DNA of 64,000 bases from Argentina anserina (Eukaryota > Streptophyta > Magnoliopsida > Rosales > Rosaceae): positions 25,118,501 through 25,182,500 of the forward strand of contig NC_065874.1 in NCBI RefSeq assembly GCF_933775445.1, in the 5' to 3' direction. Below are positions 1 to 12,465 of this stretch, one piece after another. A program made the position numbers and the translations under genes. The notes under the pieces were generated by a model, which saw only the letters and a program-made list of their open reading frames with translations, had not been told where the DNA came from and searched no databases. Position 1 is the first letter of the stretch. Each line of letters opens with the position of its first letter.

Positions 1-2294
1 AGTTTGTCTCAATCTACATTAAGTCATTAACTCTTTATTTTGGGAGCCAAAAGATGTTGCTAATTGATAATCGTGACTTGTGAAATTTCCCTTGAAATGC
101 AGATAATTCTTTCTCCTAGGGTTCATTATGGTTCATGGTTTCTGATTTTTCTAGCACAAAACACTGTGATTCAGTCATGTAATTTATTTGAGGTGACAGG
201 GAATCGCCATCGGGAAGCAGTCCAAAGTCCAAAACCTCTCCTCCACAAAATTATATATGTGATGATGCATCATACAATATCTCTGTCAGTCCATATTCAG
301 ATTCATTTTAGACAATTAGAGCGGGGGCAGTTGCTTCCCTGATGGCAATTGTCCGCATCCAGTCTTGAAATTTTGTTTCCAAACTTATTTTTCAATAAAA
401 TCCCAGTGTCCTATTAAATAAAAACCAAAAGCAGATAGCAGATGATGTCCCTAGCTATTTTATTACCATATTATTTGGAAATCTGCATCTACTTCAGTTT
501 CTGTATTATTGTATTAAACAATTTAGTTTTTTTTTTATTGAAAAACAATTTAGTTAGCCACTTTCCAGTTGAGAATTTTTAAATGACAATGATATTACAA
601 GTTGATTTTTGTGTAAAAACAGTAGAGGAAAGGTTTCTAGGAATGTCTTTTCTAGTGAAGTGTAATAAGGTCAAAAGATGTGGAACCTATTGCCAGTCTG
701 ACTAATATAAAAGGCCATGCCAGACCTATTGCTTAGTTAATTTACAGGATAATCTGTTGTCAACAAACAGAGAGGATTAACAGATAGAGCTTTGAAGTTT
801 GCATAGAACAGTAGAAACAGCTTTAGAGAGCTGCTGTGTTTTGTCTAAATTTATACTTCCTTCTTCTGGTATCTACCATTAGTTAACAGTTAACACTGCA
901 TTACTATAACTTTGATCCATGATGTTTGAAACAAGAAGGTTGGAACTAAATCAACGACTTTTGTCCATAAACATATGAGGTGATACTCATTAATTTTAGA
1001 GAAATACTTTGGTAAGTAAAACTAGACGATGGGTGCATCAGAACTCCGATTTAAGTTTTCTTGGGCGAGAGTAGTACTAGGATATGTGACTTCTTAGGAA
1101 GACCTCATGTTGCACCCCTCACATGAAAAGTTTCAAAAAAATAATTAAAATTAGACGATGTAGTCGTGCCTTATAAATGATTTACGACTAACTCTATGTA
1201 TGTGAAACTAAGCTAAAACGCTTCAATTTCTTTGGCAAAAAAAAAAAGTTCAAAATTGACAAAAATAAAAAATTGAGAAGTAGATCAGCTGGAATGTATA
1301 AAACATCATTTTGACCATTATGAGATTTATGCCAGCCATTTAGAAAACGCCGTAGTAACATAACTACCATATAGTTGGTTTATCACCAACTATTTATGCT
1401 ATATTGTTTTTCAAAGCTATGGAAAGGGTGATCGAGTATAAACATGACCTACTCTGTGTAAGGAGGAATATCATCCCAATAAATTAGTATAAATCATATA
1501 TGTTAAAAGACTTGTTTGAAAAAAAAAATGTAAACTATCACTGTGCTTTGAGTATATATATAACCATCTGGTTTGAAAGAATGGGTACATCAAGAAACAT
1601 GATTAGGTAGCTAGTTTCTTAATTCTTTGGTCCTGGTTAGGTAGCTACCTGATCAATTAGATTATGCAAACTTGCAAACCGAAATGAATGGCTGCATGTT
1701 AGTGTATCGACGAGTCATTAACTCCCAAATAATATTCCCACCTCGTTTGGTGATTACCATATCCCATAGTTAAAGTAACATTGATGATCTTACAGTAGCA
1801 GGTAATCCCTTAAAAATGAAGACATAATGCTAATGTATGAATGTAGAGTTCACTCACAGTAATCAAAATCTAACCTCACTTGGCACCGAATAAGCTACAC
1901 AATTCACACCAGTCCAGTGAAATCACCATGCACCACCACTGCTAGCACAGCTACATTAGTCTTCCGACATGAAATCTGCCACGTCCATGATCGACCAACC
2001 AATAGAAGTCGGGTCACCATATTCGGCATATCAAAAACTCGCTAAACCGATGCAATTTAACGAAGAATCATCGCTTAAGGAGAAGGGTTAAAAGTTGATT
2101 GCGTGCATCCCATTTTTAAGATATCCTCATATGGAGAGATCTCATTGGAATAACTATCGAAACAAGGATCCAAATAGCTCTGAAATGTAAGAGCATAATA
2201 TTGCGAAATTTGTTATATCCCAATGAAATCAAATTCATCAGGAGTGCTTCAACCGCGAATCCATAGTAGCATCCCTAGCAAATTAGAGAACACT
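1..2294. other. Intergenic, no gene recognised
   Basis: AT-rich sequence with short homopolymer runs and no open reading frame that resembles a known protein. A TATA-like stretch (ATATAAAAGG, about 709-718) is visible, but no coding exon follows it. The end of the stretch, from about 2230, runs into the decayed LINE reverse transcriptase described next. Confidence 0.5.
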
Positions 2295-3310
2295 GATGTG
2301 GTGTTAAGTAGGAATGTGCACCCACAGATGCAACTACGAATGGCTTCAATTCTGGAGGTTACTAAAGTGGGATGAATATGACAAGTATCTTGGCCTCCCA
2401 ATGCGAGTTGGAAGATCAAAAACTGTCATCGTTTCTTATATTATTGTGAAACTTACATTGATATCATTAGTTGGAAAGGCAGGAAAAGAGGTATAGATCA
2501 AGGCAGTTGCTCAAACCATGCCTCTGTACTCTATGAACTGTAATCTATTGCCAAAGGGTCTGTGTGATGATGTGCATAAACTCTGAATGCGCAAGTATTT
2601 TCTAATTTGAGGAGACATTGATACCAAAAAGAAGATACTCCGCAGATAGAAGTTGGGAGAGACTTTGTTTAACTAAGCAAGAGGGTTGCGTTTCAAAAAC
2701 CTGCATGCATATAAATGAGGTTTATATGGTAGCTAGACAAGCATGGATACTGCTTAGAAAGCCAAACTCACATGTTGCGCAGTTATTTGAAGGAAGGTAT
2801 CCAGTCAGGGGTGACTGTTCTTTCTGGCAGGCTGAACTGGGAAATCGATCTCTTTTTCAAGGCGGAATATTGGAGCTAGTAGACTCTAGACCTGTTCTTG
2901 CAGCTAAAGTAGGCTGAAACCTTGGCCATCTCTGAGCTGTGTTAAGAGATTACTTGCGGGTGTCCCAAGCGGGTTATCTCTGTTATATGAGCAATAATGT
3001 CTAAAATGTTAGCTATTATATCGTGTTCGGAGTTGTTGCTAAACAAGGGCTACACTAGATGCAGTATTGTAACTGTTTGCTTCATAGCTGTGCAAGACAT
3101 CCAACTGGATAAAGACCGGCAGTCGGAGGTTGGCAATTTCATTGATGACATAAAGGTCTTTGTATAAGGAAACCTGAGTTCATGCTAAGTTTTGCTCCTA
3201 GGACTAGACACACAGCAGCGCATAGGTTCACTGCAGAACCATATGAAAATGCTATTAGTGTATGGCAGGAGAATCCTCGTGATATGCTTAAGGATTGTCT
3301 TCAGCTCAAA
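2295..3310 (+). mobile_element. LINE (non-LTR retrotransposon) remnant: RT thumb, linker and RNase H
   Basis: Broken reading frames match the C-terminal half of plant L1-type LINE polyproteins. At about 2295-2496 the stretch DKYLGLPMRVGRSK is the hallmark motif just downstream of the RT core, and SLVGKAGKEV follows. At about 2520-2570 comes a relic of the segment ending in a Cys-x-x-LP-type motif. At 2660-2917 the translation (ARQAWILLRKPNS, then a tract with FLEAK/LGNRS-like spacing) is the post-RT region. At about 3140-3300, IDDIKVF followed by APRTRHTAAHRF resembles the end of the RNase H domain (RVT_3). The frame changes several times and stops intervene, so it is dead. No poly-A tail or target duplication could be assigned. 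The 5' half (endonuclease, RT fingers and palm) is absent. Confidence 0.75.
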
Positions 3311-4406
3311 TTGTCATCACCTGCATTGATGAATGATTACCCTTCTTTCAAAAGATGGAAAAAAAAAATGAGATCAATTTTGTGGAGGAACAGAATCTCA
3401 CGAATCAAGAGTCGCCTTCTGGAGGCAAAGGAAAAGAGGTTAAGCTGTTGGTTCACCACCCTTTTAAGATGTAGATGGAATTTCTTGTCTTTATTTTTAA
3501 CAAAACCAGTGGTGCATATATCTTATACCAAAAAGTACAACTATTTTGGCAACCTGAGAAAGAAAAGAAAAAAGTGCTCTCCTGCATTTCATCCCATGGA
3601 AATGGGTGGCGGATCTGAATTGTCACACAGATAATGGATGATTTCTTTTGGATAGGACTAGGAGATGTTATTATGATGAGGTTTATTTCTGTGTGATAAG
3701 GCATACAAGAGATTATCAATGCTGAACAAATAGAGAGACCAATGCTTGAACCGAACAACAGTTAAGTAGACAAAACAAACATAACTTGCCACAGAACTCT
3801 CATCTCCAGCAGCAAGTATAACAAAGCACACAGTAAGTGCAAAAAAGGTCCACTTACTAGACTAGGCCCTCAAGTATTAATGACAGCAACAGAGAAGCTC
3901 GCCTATAACACCTTAGTCAAACTGCATCAATACCAAATAGATTTTGGTTACACGGCTAGCCATAGAAGTCCGGTCCAACCTTCAACACCAAAACAGGAAA
4001 TCCAAAGTGACAAAGTTAAGTAAACATGAGCTACACTGACCTATTAATAAATACCCTGAGGACCTCACTTCATCCTTATCCTGAAAAACACACCTTTAAG
4101 CTATCTACAGCCCACCATAAAGGCCTAGATCTTTGACAATTGGATGGGCTCAAGTTCCATGAACAGGAATGTATAGATTAAACCGTTCACGGTTTCGCTA
4201 CTAGAGTCTAGATTGGATTGTTTGGTAGGGAGGGCAAGGATGGTGACACAAGATTAACAAAATGCATAGGTTGGTGAGCCAAATACATAAAAACGAATCT
4301 TAATTGGAAAAAAAAAATCTAATGGCCCATATAGATTCACGATTCATTGTAAGCAAGAGAGAAATTAAAGGAAGTAAAAAGTAAACTGAAGGTAGGGTTC
4401 CTAACC
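3311..4406. other. Intergenic / 3' flank of the glyoxalase gene
   Basis: No recognisable gene. The stretch lies downstream of the minus-strand glyoxalase stop codon at 4407 and will contain its 3' UTR, but I could not place a poly-A signal with confidence. Confidence 0.4.
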
Positions 4407-6458
4407 TCACGAAGCACCCAGAGTGACTTTGCCTATAGTTTTAAGGTCAAAGATCTCGATCCAGTAACCATCTGGATCCTTAATGAATGCTATACCTTTC
4501 ATCTTTCCTGCAAACAAAATAGTTAAGGACAATGATTTAATATGTAATGAAACAAAAAGAAGCCTCTCTAACTGAAAGCGTGGAAACAGTACATGAGCCA
4601 CAGTGATTAAAGGACTGATTCCCTATACTGCGCCTTCAAATCAAAGGTTTAATGGTTCGGTGAGACCGACAAACACAAGAAGTCATCGTAGCGAGTCGAA
4701 TCACAGTGACAAAGTGTTAATAATGGATGGTAGCCGACTGTTGGACTAGCAATGTCAGAGTGATTAAGTGGATCAAAATCGGAGAAGGAGGAGCTGAGAA
4801 GAAAGAGGCGAACGTGAGACTGGGTTTTGGAGAGACAGGGGAAGCTACAATAGCAGAGGCACAGATATCGTGGTACGAGAGAAACAATAGAGCAAAATAG
4901 GGGAGAGACAAATAAACAGAAACTGAGAGAGATGGGGTTAAACAAAAATAAAAAAATTATTAGGTCAATATTACTAAAGCATATTAAATTTGCAACGCAC
5001 GTGGCATGTGTCTTTATTAAGTGGTGATACCACCACCAATATTAAGATGGTGAGCCAATTTTAAACCATGTAACAGTACAGTCACTAGTGATGCAGTTCA
5101 AAATGGTCAGCCTGACATGGTAACCCTCAAACTTCAAACATTACAGCCATGGCTATACAATTCACTGTAATACTTGATGATCTCACTCTGCACAGAATTT
5201 AATTGTTTATTGTAATTGTCTTATGCCAAGAACGAGATCTAGAATCCTTCGTCAACTCCTGTATCCAGAGTTCAGCGGAATATTTATATTAACTAAAGAT
5301 ATACCAATGCACAGAACATATGATGCTAGACAGTTGAAAATGACCTTCTATTAATAACATTTCTGGAAGATATCTTTCGTTTTTCGTTTCCATTTTCCTT
5401 TCTCAGACTGTACAAACATGGCTTTAAAATTCATATGACAAGTTACTAACTTCAATCATCAATTAAATAGTTCATCATCTTCTGGTACATAATATAATGG
5501 TTTGCAGTGACTATTATATGCCAAGACTTAGATCTACAATCTCCAAAACTTGACTATTTCTGAAGGCCTCAGCTATTAAGATTTCAGTCTAAAATAAATT
5601 ATTACTCAACAGAACCCAAAGAAAAGAAAATTCTCACAGTTCTTGATGTCTTCCATTGTTATTTAAAGTATCCTTGTTCAGATGACAAATGTCTCAAAGG
5701 TTTCAGTACAAATGAAGAGGAAAGTAATGATCTTTCCATAAAATGAAATTTCCGTATTATATTTTATCATTCATTTACACAACATGATCAATCTCTAAGA
5801 GTTTATTCAAACACCTACGTCCTCTTATAAAGAACTAAGTTGTCCCAAGCAACGTCCACCCATCATACCAGTTGATATTCATAGATAAGACATCTTATAA
5901 CTCTTAATAATTGTAAGATAGAAACGAAATCTTACCATCGTCGGGCCTTTTCACAAATTCAACCCCTAGATGTTCAAATCGCTCACATGCCTTGTATGTG
6001 TCATCAACAGTAATCCCAATGTGCCCTGATTAACAAAATAAGACAGAGGGTTAATGCCTAAATCTAGAATTTTTCTACTATATTTTCTATCGACGACCCC
6101 GGGATAACACATACTTGATTATTGCAGTGCAATAGCCACTCAAGCAGGCTAAAGCACATACCTGATCACATTTTTATCTTACAAGAGGAATGCACATATA
6201 TAAATGATTGAGAAATATTTAACATTTATATATGCATCAAAATGTGATGGTGTAGTTTTAAATTCTTCTCCCAAATCATTTACGTCAATATGTGATGGTG
6301 TTTTAGTTTTTCTTCTTCTCCCAATGATATGCATCAATATGTGATGGTGTCAAAACAATCAAAAAGATTTGGTCTCACATTGCCCTAAGAAGCCTCCCTG
6401 AGGAACTTATCATCTATCAGAGTTTTAAAACATTTTGCTGATCCCATCTACTTCTTAT

Positions 6459-6495
<37 letters not shown>

Positions 6496-6901
6496 ATATA
6501 TATATATCTATACATACAATCTCTATCCAAAATGAACCTTCACTCTGAAATTACAGAGTGAAGTTCCAATTTTAGCACACTTTTCGGTCAAATTTTTCAT
6601 CACAAGTGATTCAATATTTAGGTATGTTATTCAAGATCATCTCTGCAAAATTTAATCCAATTTGGTTATCGTTAAGGTATTAAAATTAGATTAAATCAAT
6701 GAACGATTTAAATGTGTTTAATGTAAACCGTTCATGTAAATCTCAATTTTGAAAGCTCAAACCATTGTCAAATTGAATGAAACTTTGCAGAGATGATATT
6801 AAATAACATACCTAAATATTAAATCACTTGTGATGAAAACATTTGACCGAAAAATGTGCTAAAATTACAGAGTGAATGTTCACTCTGGACAGAGACTGTT
6901 A

Positions 6902-6936
<35 letters not shown>

Positions 6937-9911
6937 TCACTATCCAGAGTGAAGCTTCACTCTGAAATTTCAGAGTGAAGTTCTAATTTTGGCACACTTT
7001 TCGATCAAAGTTTTTCACCATAAGCGATTTAATATTTAGGTATGCTATTCAAGATCATCTCTACAAAATTTCACATAATTCGGACATCGTTAAGGTATTG
7101 ATATTAGATTAAATCAATGAATGAATTAAAACTGTTCAACGTGAACCGTTCGTGTAAATCTCAATTTTGAAAGCTCAAACCATTGTCAAATTGGATGAAA
7201 CTTTGTAGAGATGATCTTGAATAGCATACCTAAATATTGAATCGCTTATGGTGAAAAAATTTGACCGAAAAGTGTGCCAAAATTGGAACTTCACTCTGAA
7301 ATTTCAGAATGAAGCTTCACTCTGGATAAGGACTGTATATATATATATGTTTACAAAAAAATCCAACCTTATTTGATTATGGTAACATATAACAGACTCT
7401 TGTATGCAAATCAACCCAGACCTCTCTAAATTACAAGAGCTAAGGAGGGCCAGCAATCTCCATTCATATACCTCACAAAATATTTGAAAGACAGAAATAC
7501 CAGTATTATATATACTTTTATGGGCAGGGTAAAGCAATCGTAGTATACCCTACAATAGTGCAAATTTGCAACACTGAGTGCTAATTAACCTGGGGCCACA
7601 CATACTTACGACATAGTAATGCAACACAGAATGTGGCATTTGGCATCAAATGGATAGTCGGTCAGACTTATGAAAAGGAGAACAGCTACATTACTAAAAA
7701 AAATCAAATCTGTACCAAAGCCGCGAGGTTCTGAATTCCCATTGTGATATCCTTTGAATTCTGGATCACTTTCAGTCCCCCAATTACTGTATAATGTTGG
7801 TCACCATCAGATATTGACAAAACGCTACCAAACCAGTTGTGACAAAATTGAGTACAAGGAAGTTTTTGATCTCTTACTGTGTCAACTCAATTGTAGCTTT
7901 CTGACCAAAGGTCCAAACAGTTCTATCAACTGGCTCAGTAGGAGCTGAGGCAACATCCTGCATCAGAAAAAGGGAAAATAAAGTAGTGTCTCGGCCAAAC
8001 ACCAGGATGCATTTGAGTAGCTAAAAGTCTCCTGCTTTAGATTATAATAGGTTTGGACACGAACAAAAAAGCAAACAACCTGAGACAAAAAGGTTCTTTT
8101 TTTTTCTTTTAAAGTTCTCCAGTGAGTAGAGCCATATTATAAGATGTGGCAGATAAGGTAGTAGGCTAGATGGTTCTTAGAATGGCATGCCAAACTATTC
8201 ATAGTTTTGGAAAACCAAATAATCAATGTAAAGTTGTAAACCTAGCAAACTCTCGTTGTTCATAGTTGGTATTTGCTTTCGGGCTCTTTATTTTATTCAA
8301 ATATTTCTCAGAAAACAGAACTTGTGACCTAGACGTTAATCTAAATAGATGCATCATACAAAATGTGGGAGATAGGCTACATAGTTCATAGAATGGTATA
8401 GAGAACTATCTGTAGTATAATAATTAATCAAAGTATATCTAGTGAATAAATTTTCTTTAATTCATTCATACCTTTCCCAGGAAAAAGTATGTGTGTAACA
8501 AGTTAAGACAAAATTTTGAAATACATATGATGATGGTATCAACTTTACCACATAGCCCAGAAAGTACAAAGTAAACTTCATTTCTGGAAAGTCCAGCCTC
8601 TTAAGTAGCCTGAAAAATTGAAAGAATAACCATCGATGAGTTATTTGACTTATTTCAAAAGTCTAACAATTCAGAAGCATGATCACATGCACACAAAACA
8701 CGAGCATCTAACAGTATGCATAAATTAGTTCACACAATGAATACACGGGCATATGTCCCGACGGCAATACACAAATTCCAACTAATTGCATAAACTATTT
8801 CAAAATTTTCAATAATGCAAGTGTTTCCATCATGCCATTTCCCAATTAAACTTGACAATCCTGAGCGGATATTACAGAATCCAAAAACAAAAACACCACC
8901 GTTTAACAATCATATGACTAATACATACACATACGTTCATCTTTTAAAACATTACTGAAATTCAGTATCCTCTTTGGTGCACGAACCATCAATATGATGA
9001 TATTGTCCAGCTCCATTTAATGGTTGACTAATTATACGCAGTGATAAATTAGTCCACCACTCCACAGAGCCTATCTAGATTTATCCGTCAATGAGTACAT
9101 AGAAAAGATGTACAACTTTAACTCACAGTTCATGCAATTCCAGACTTTAAGAAACAAAGAGTTAACATTATATGTATCTAAAGTTACACGAAGTTTATTA
9201 TATCAAGTGTGATGATAAATGACAAAGAACAAGAACAATTTGGGCAAATTTAGGCATATTCCTTTTCTAGATAAATTTTAAAGCTTTAAAACAGACTCGA
9301 AAACTCAATATTTACATAGAACAAACACTTGCTCAACTTGGACTATTAGACAGAGGAAAGATTAACACTATCCTATACATATGAAACAACTAGATCATAT
9401 AATACTGAATAACACAAGGAAGTAATACACAGACTTACGACATGCCGAGCACACGGGAGTAGAAATCAAGACTGACTTTCGGGTCCTTAATTCGAAACAT
9501 CTGCAAAACCAAAATTCACAAACAAACAGTTAGCCAAAACAAAACCAACAAGACCAATAGCTTTCAGCAAAACCATGTGAAGGGATTGCATACAGTTTGT
9601 TGCATGATGTAACCCCTTGTCTCTTCATCCGGGACGGCCTGGAGACCCGGATTCTTAAACTGCGAATCTTTGTCGTCCGAGGAGGATGCCATTGAAAACA
9701 ATCGGAAATATCGCAACTTGGGAGCCTGCAAAACGAAAACAGTGAGTGATAGATTGATTACATATGAGAGGAATGAAGGGAGAAAAGTTGTGGGGGTGAT
9801 TGGGACCTTTGGGCTGGGGAGAAAGAATGGTTTTGTGTAAGGGGGCGATGGAGAGGTTCTGGGTGTGAATCGGATCAGGGAGAGGCGGGAAAAGGCGGCT
9901 GTGAGTGACAT
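4407..9911 (-). CDS. GLX1: Glyoxalase I (lactoylglutathione lyase), 8 exons, putative organelle leader
   Basis: Isomerises the methylglyoxal-glutathione hemithioacetal to S-lactoylglutathione, first step of the glyoxalase pathway. Exons read on the minus strand: 9911-9807, 9725-9594, 9500-9439, 8609-8549, 7957-7878, 7786-7716, 6025-5936, 4507-4407. All junctions are GT-AG, phases agree and the total is 702 nt (233 aa plus stop). Visible motifs: YIMQQTMFRIKDP (metal-ligand Gln), [26 protein letters not shown] (ligand Glu), [11 protein letters not shown] (ligand His), [19 protein letters not shown] and [12 protein letters not shown] (ligand Glu), so the active site is complete. Residue 47 is a second Met (MASSSDDK), giving a 187-aa protein of the usual cytosolic size. 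The 46 residues before it are Ser/Arg/Pro-rich, poor in acidic residues, span two exons and look like a plastid or mitochondrial leader; alternative transcription or splicing could give both forms. Intron 6026-7715 carries two MITEs. No disruption seen. Confidence 0.95.
6516..6899. mobile_element. Foldback MITE copy 1 in glyoxalase intron
   Basis: About 384 bp that is almost one long imperfect inverted repeat. The left end starts ACAATCTCTATCC and the right end, read in reverse complement, starts ACAGTCTCTGTCC. The arms stay complementary for roughly 150 bp through shared blocks such as TTTTCGGTCAAA, CATCACAAGTGATT and AATATTTAGGTATGTTATT, with a centre of about 80-100 bp. It has no coding capacity. 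A short inner palindrome (TTCACTCTGAAAT...CAGAGTGAA) sits near each end. The association with TA repeats recalls microsatellite-targeting MITEs such as rice Micron, but I cannot assign the family by sequence. Confidence 0.85.
6933..7336. mobile_element. Foldback MITE copy 2 in glyoxalase intron
   Basis: About 404 bp, same family as the copy 34 bp upstream and in the same orientation. The left end is ACAGTCACTATCCAGAGTGA and the right end in reverse complement is ACAGTCCTTATCCAGAGTGA. The arms share TTCACTCTGAAATTTCAGA and the TTTTCGATCAAA/TTTTCGGTCAAA block, so the element can fold into a hairpin with arms of about 150 bp. Its terminal match is cleaner than that of copy 1, suggesting it is younger or under less decay. 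It is noncoding and transcribed as part of the glyoxalase pre-mRNA. Confidence 0.85.
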
Positions 9912-9923
9912 GGGAGGACTGTG

Positions 9924-9975
9924 TGAGCGAGAGAGAGAGAGTGTGTGTGTGATCGAGATGAGAGATAGAGATAGG
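9924..9975 (-). promoter_or_regulatory. GA/GT-rich 5' region of the glyoxalase gene
   Basis: Just upstream of the long-form start codon lies a purine-rich GAGAGAGAGAG/GTGTGTGTG simple repeat on the plus strand (CT/CA-rich on the coding strand). Pyrimidine-rich 5' leaders and core promoters of this kind are common in plant genes. No TATA box was evident nearby. Its role is inferred from position only. Confidence 0.35.
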
Positions 9976-10257
9976 GAGTGTTACCTTGATCGGGTGAAAG
10001 ATGAAAGCAGACAGTCGACTGGCTCTATATGGGATTTTATATGCGCTCTTTCATTCTACATCACACGCGTCACATTAACAGGATGTGAGGGTTACAATGT
10101 GAATGTTTTTCATCAAAACAAAACTCAAGGCATCCAGAGCAAGTGTGTTTGGATACTGTAAATTAATATACATACTCTTGGTCTTGAATTAAATGTACCA
10201 GTTATTTGAGCTCTGAGAACAACAAGGAAAACCAACTCTTCGTATTGATAATCTTTG

Positions 10258-10545
10258 TGTTGAAGCCATAGCCTTTCGTGCTAGCCTCACTGCTGCTTCT
10301 ATATATTACTTCATGGCCTTTTGAAGGTTCAAGTGGAACGAGACTCAAAAATACTTATTGGCGGTATCAATGGTGTTTACTCAGTTCCTTGGAGAATTCA
10401 TTCTGTTGTTAACGATATTAAATGGCTTGCGGCTCAGTTCTTGGAGATCTCAGCTTAATCATATTTGGAGAGAAACCAATTTCGTTGCTGATGCAGTTTC
10501 CCAGATTGGTCATTCCCCGTGGTGCAAAAATCAAATCTTTTTGCT
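10258..10545 (+). mobile_element. LINE RNase H remnant
   Basis: Translations in two frames give the C-terminal RNase H domain of a plant LINE: AIAFRASLTAAS, then KVQVERDSKILIGGINGVYS, PWRIHSVVNDIKWLAAQF, and after a frameshift HIWRETNFVADAVSQIGHSP. The order and spacing match RVT_3-type RNase H, including the acidic residue in VERDSK and the His in HIWRE. It is only about 290 bp, frame-shifted, and has no RT attached, so it is a relic. It lies about 390 bp outside the left end of the Mutator-like element. Confidence 0.75.
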
Positions 10546-10941
10546 TTTTAGAGAGTAGAATGAGGTTTCATATAGAACTGATTTGACGCCGTGTGGGTGG
10601 GGTTTTCACACATGCACATAGAGCATGTAAAAAGGCTAGTTATCCTTTATTTATTAAAATATATTTTGATATAATCTATGTGTAAGAGTTAGATGACACG
10701 GTGTCACTGTCTTATGTATATGGTCGTTCTAAGTGTTAATGTTATAATAGTATTTGGATGGATGAATTGCTTAAGTCGATCATGATGATCAGTTTATGTC
10801 TTTATGATGTACAAGTACAAATTCATCTAGGGAACAGATTCTATGCACCTTGCGTTTTTCCGTTGTTTGCACACCGATCATTGTGCGTGTGGTACGTAGT
10901 TCACACTATTGAAATTATTACATGAGTTTTCTTCTTAAACC

Positions 10942-11066
10942 GGAAGCAAATTTGCTCCCCACTTTATTTTCCCAATTTCATCCACACCCAGTTATTTATG
11001 CGACACGTGTCCATTCTTATCTAACCACACTAACTATGGTTATTCTTATTAATTTTATTTATTTTT
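10942..11066 (+). repeat. Left terminal inverted repeat of the MULE
   Basis: About 125 bp, matching the right repeat in reverse complement with scattered mismatches. Preceded by the 9-bp target duplication TCTTAAACC at 10933-10941. It contains GACACGTGT, a CACGTG-core palindrome conserved in both termini. The inner limit is approximate. Confidence 0.88.
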
Positions 11067-11550
11067 CTGATTTTACTTAATTTTTTTTCCTTTCTTTCTA
11101 TTATTTCCTTTTTTTTTCTTTAAACAAAACATTAAATCCTAGTATAATTTTTATTGGTGTAGTCAATCAATGCCTAATATATATTCACCAACCAATGTCA
11201 ATATAAAATTTTCTCTCTTTCAATTTTGAAACTCTTAGCTTTCAGGAAAAAACCACAAGAACAATTCAAGCTTGATTATATTTTTTGCAAGTAAGTATAT
11301 GTGAACATAGCGAATTCAAGGTATTGGAAAACAAATAAAATAAAGAACAACATTTTACTCCCATTGGAATCTAAGTCAACTAATATATTGTCATCATGCC
11401 TTGCAGCGACTAAAAATGCCATAAACAATTTCCAATGTTGAACACTAAAAATTCAAATGATCCTGTTTTGTTTGTTGTTCTAGTTTAACTACATCCTTGA
11501 TCAAAATATATTAAGAACAGTGAGTGCAAATATCAATCCTCGGTTACAAT

Positions 11551-12141
11551 CATTGTTCTAAATATCGGATATATCGGCCGATATATCGGCGATATATCGG
11601 CGATATTTAGAAAACGATACGATATCGCCATATCGGTTGACTATATCGGTCAACGGTCAAATATCGGTCAAACCCCGATATATCGGTCAAATATCGGTCA
11701 AACTCCGATATATCGGTCAAACTTTGATTTTTTTATTATTTTCTCAATTTTTGTTTAATTTTTTAATATTTATTTCCTCTTTTTTTTTTTTGAAAAACTT
11801 ATTTTTTTTTCTTCATTTTTTCATATATATTTTTACTTTATATATTTTAAATATATATGATGAATTTCAAGTCTAAATAATCATTCTTAAATGCCTATTT
11901 TTATTATTAGATGTCGTTCGTGTACTTTAATTGTCATTAAATCAAGTATTTATTTTCTTTAGTTTACTTAGTACCGTTTTTTTAGTTTATTTGATACATA
12001 TTAAAGTATAATTTTATAAATTTTATTGAAAATAAGCAAATCCGATAAAACCGATATATCCCCGATAAAACCGATATATCCCCCGATATATCGTTTTACC
12101 TCTCGACCGATACGATACCAAAAATGATATTTAGAACATTG
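11551..12141. mobile_element. Non-autonomous hAT-like element, copy A (left)
   Basis: 591 bp bounded by CATTGTTCTAAATATCGG and its inverse ending ...GATATTTAGAACATTG. Both ends are packed with the motif GATATATCGG in alternating orientation, e.g. the run from 11567 and its inverse around 12050-12100. The middle is T-rich with no coding capacity. It shares overall organisation and sequence with copy B, in the same orientation. Confidence 0.8.
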
Positions 12142-12396
12142 GAAGCATCAACCTCCTGGCAGGACTTCGGCTCGCAGCTGAACAACAACAATGCAGCTAA
12201 ACCTGCACTGACAGGTCAGGAGCTTCAATGGAGCCAGCAGATTGCAGAACAGAATCCGCAAGAAAGTTGTAGCTTTCTGGAAATGCTTGGTGATGGTGCT
12301 ACATTTATGAGAAATGAACAACAGCTTGGAGACGTCAACTGTCAATTTTGGAACAGTACATCAATGAACAGCCAAAACCTAAGCCCTAAGCCTTAA
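12142..12396 (+). pseudogene. Unidentified Q/N-rich protein fragment, passenger DNA
   Basis: Immediately inside copy A, an open stretch of about 83 codons ends at TAA 12394-12396. It reads QDFGSQLNNNNAAKP..., then SCSFLEMLGDGATFM and a Ser/Asn-rich tail. The balanced codon use and Gln/Asn/Ser-rich composition look like the disordered C-terminal part of a plant regulatory protein, but I do not recognise the family. It begins exactly at the transposon edge, so the upstream part is missing, and the open frame reads back into the hAT end at 12124. Probably a captured or interrupted exon. Confidence 0.35.
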
Positions 12397-12465
12397 TTAT
12401 GAACACTAATATATATATATATATATATATATTTACACATTAATATATATTAAATTATATATAAA

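Larger units (their letters stand above)
6459..7352. repeat. (TA)n microsatellite interrupted by two MITEs
   Basis: TA dinucleotide tracts occur at about 6459-6508, 6903-6932 and 7336-7348, before, between and after two related foldback elements. Since both elements abut TA repeats at both ends, the tract is either the insertion target or has been copied and expanded with them. It lies within the glyoxalase intron between exons 6 and 7. Confidence 0.85.

Noticed and set aside
3453..3758. 101-codon minus-strand frame
   Set aside because: No family resemblance and it overlaps the LINE relic flank.
9865..10161. Plus-strand frame antisense to the glyoxalase first exon
   Set aside because: Built on the GAGAGA/GTGTGT repeat and lies opposite the real gene.
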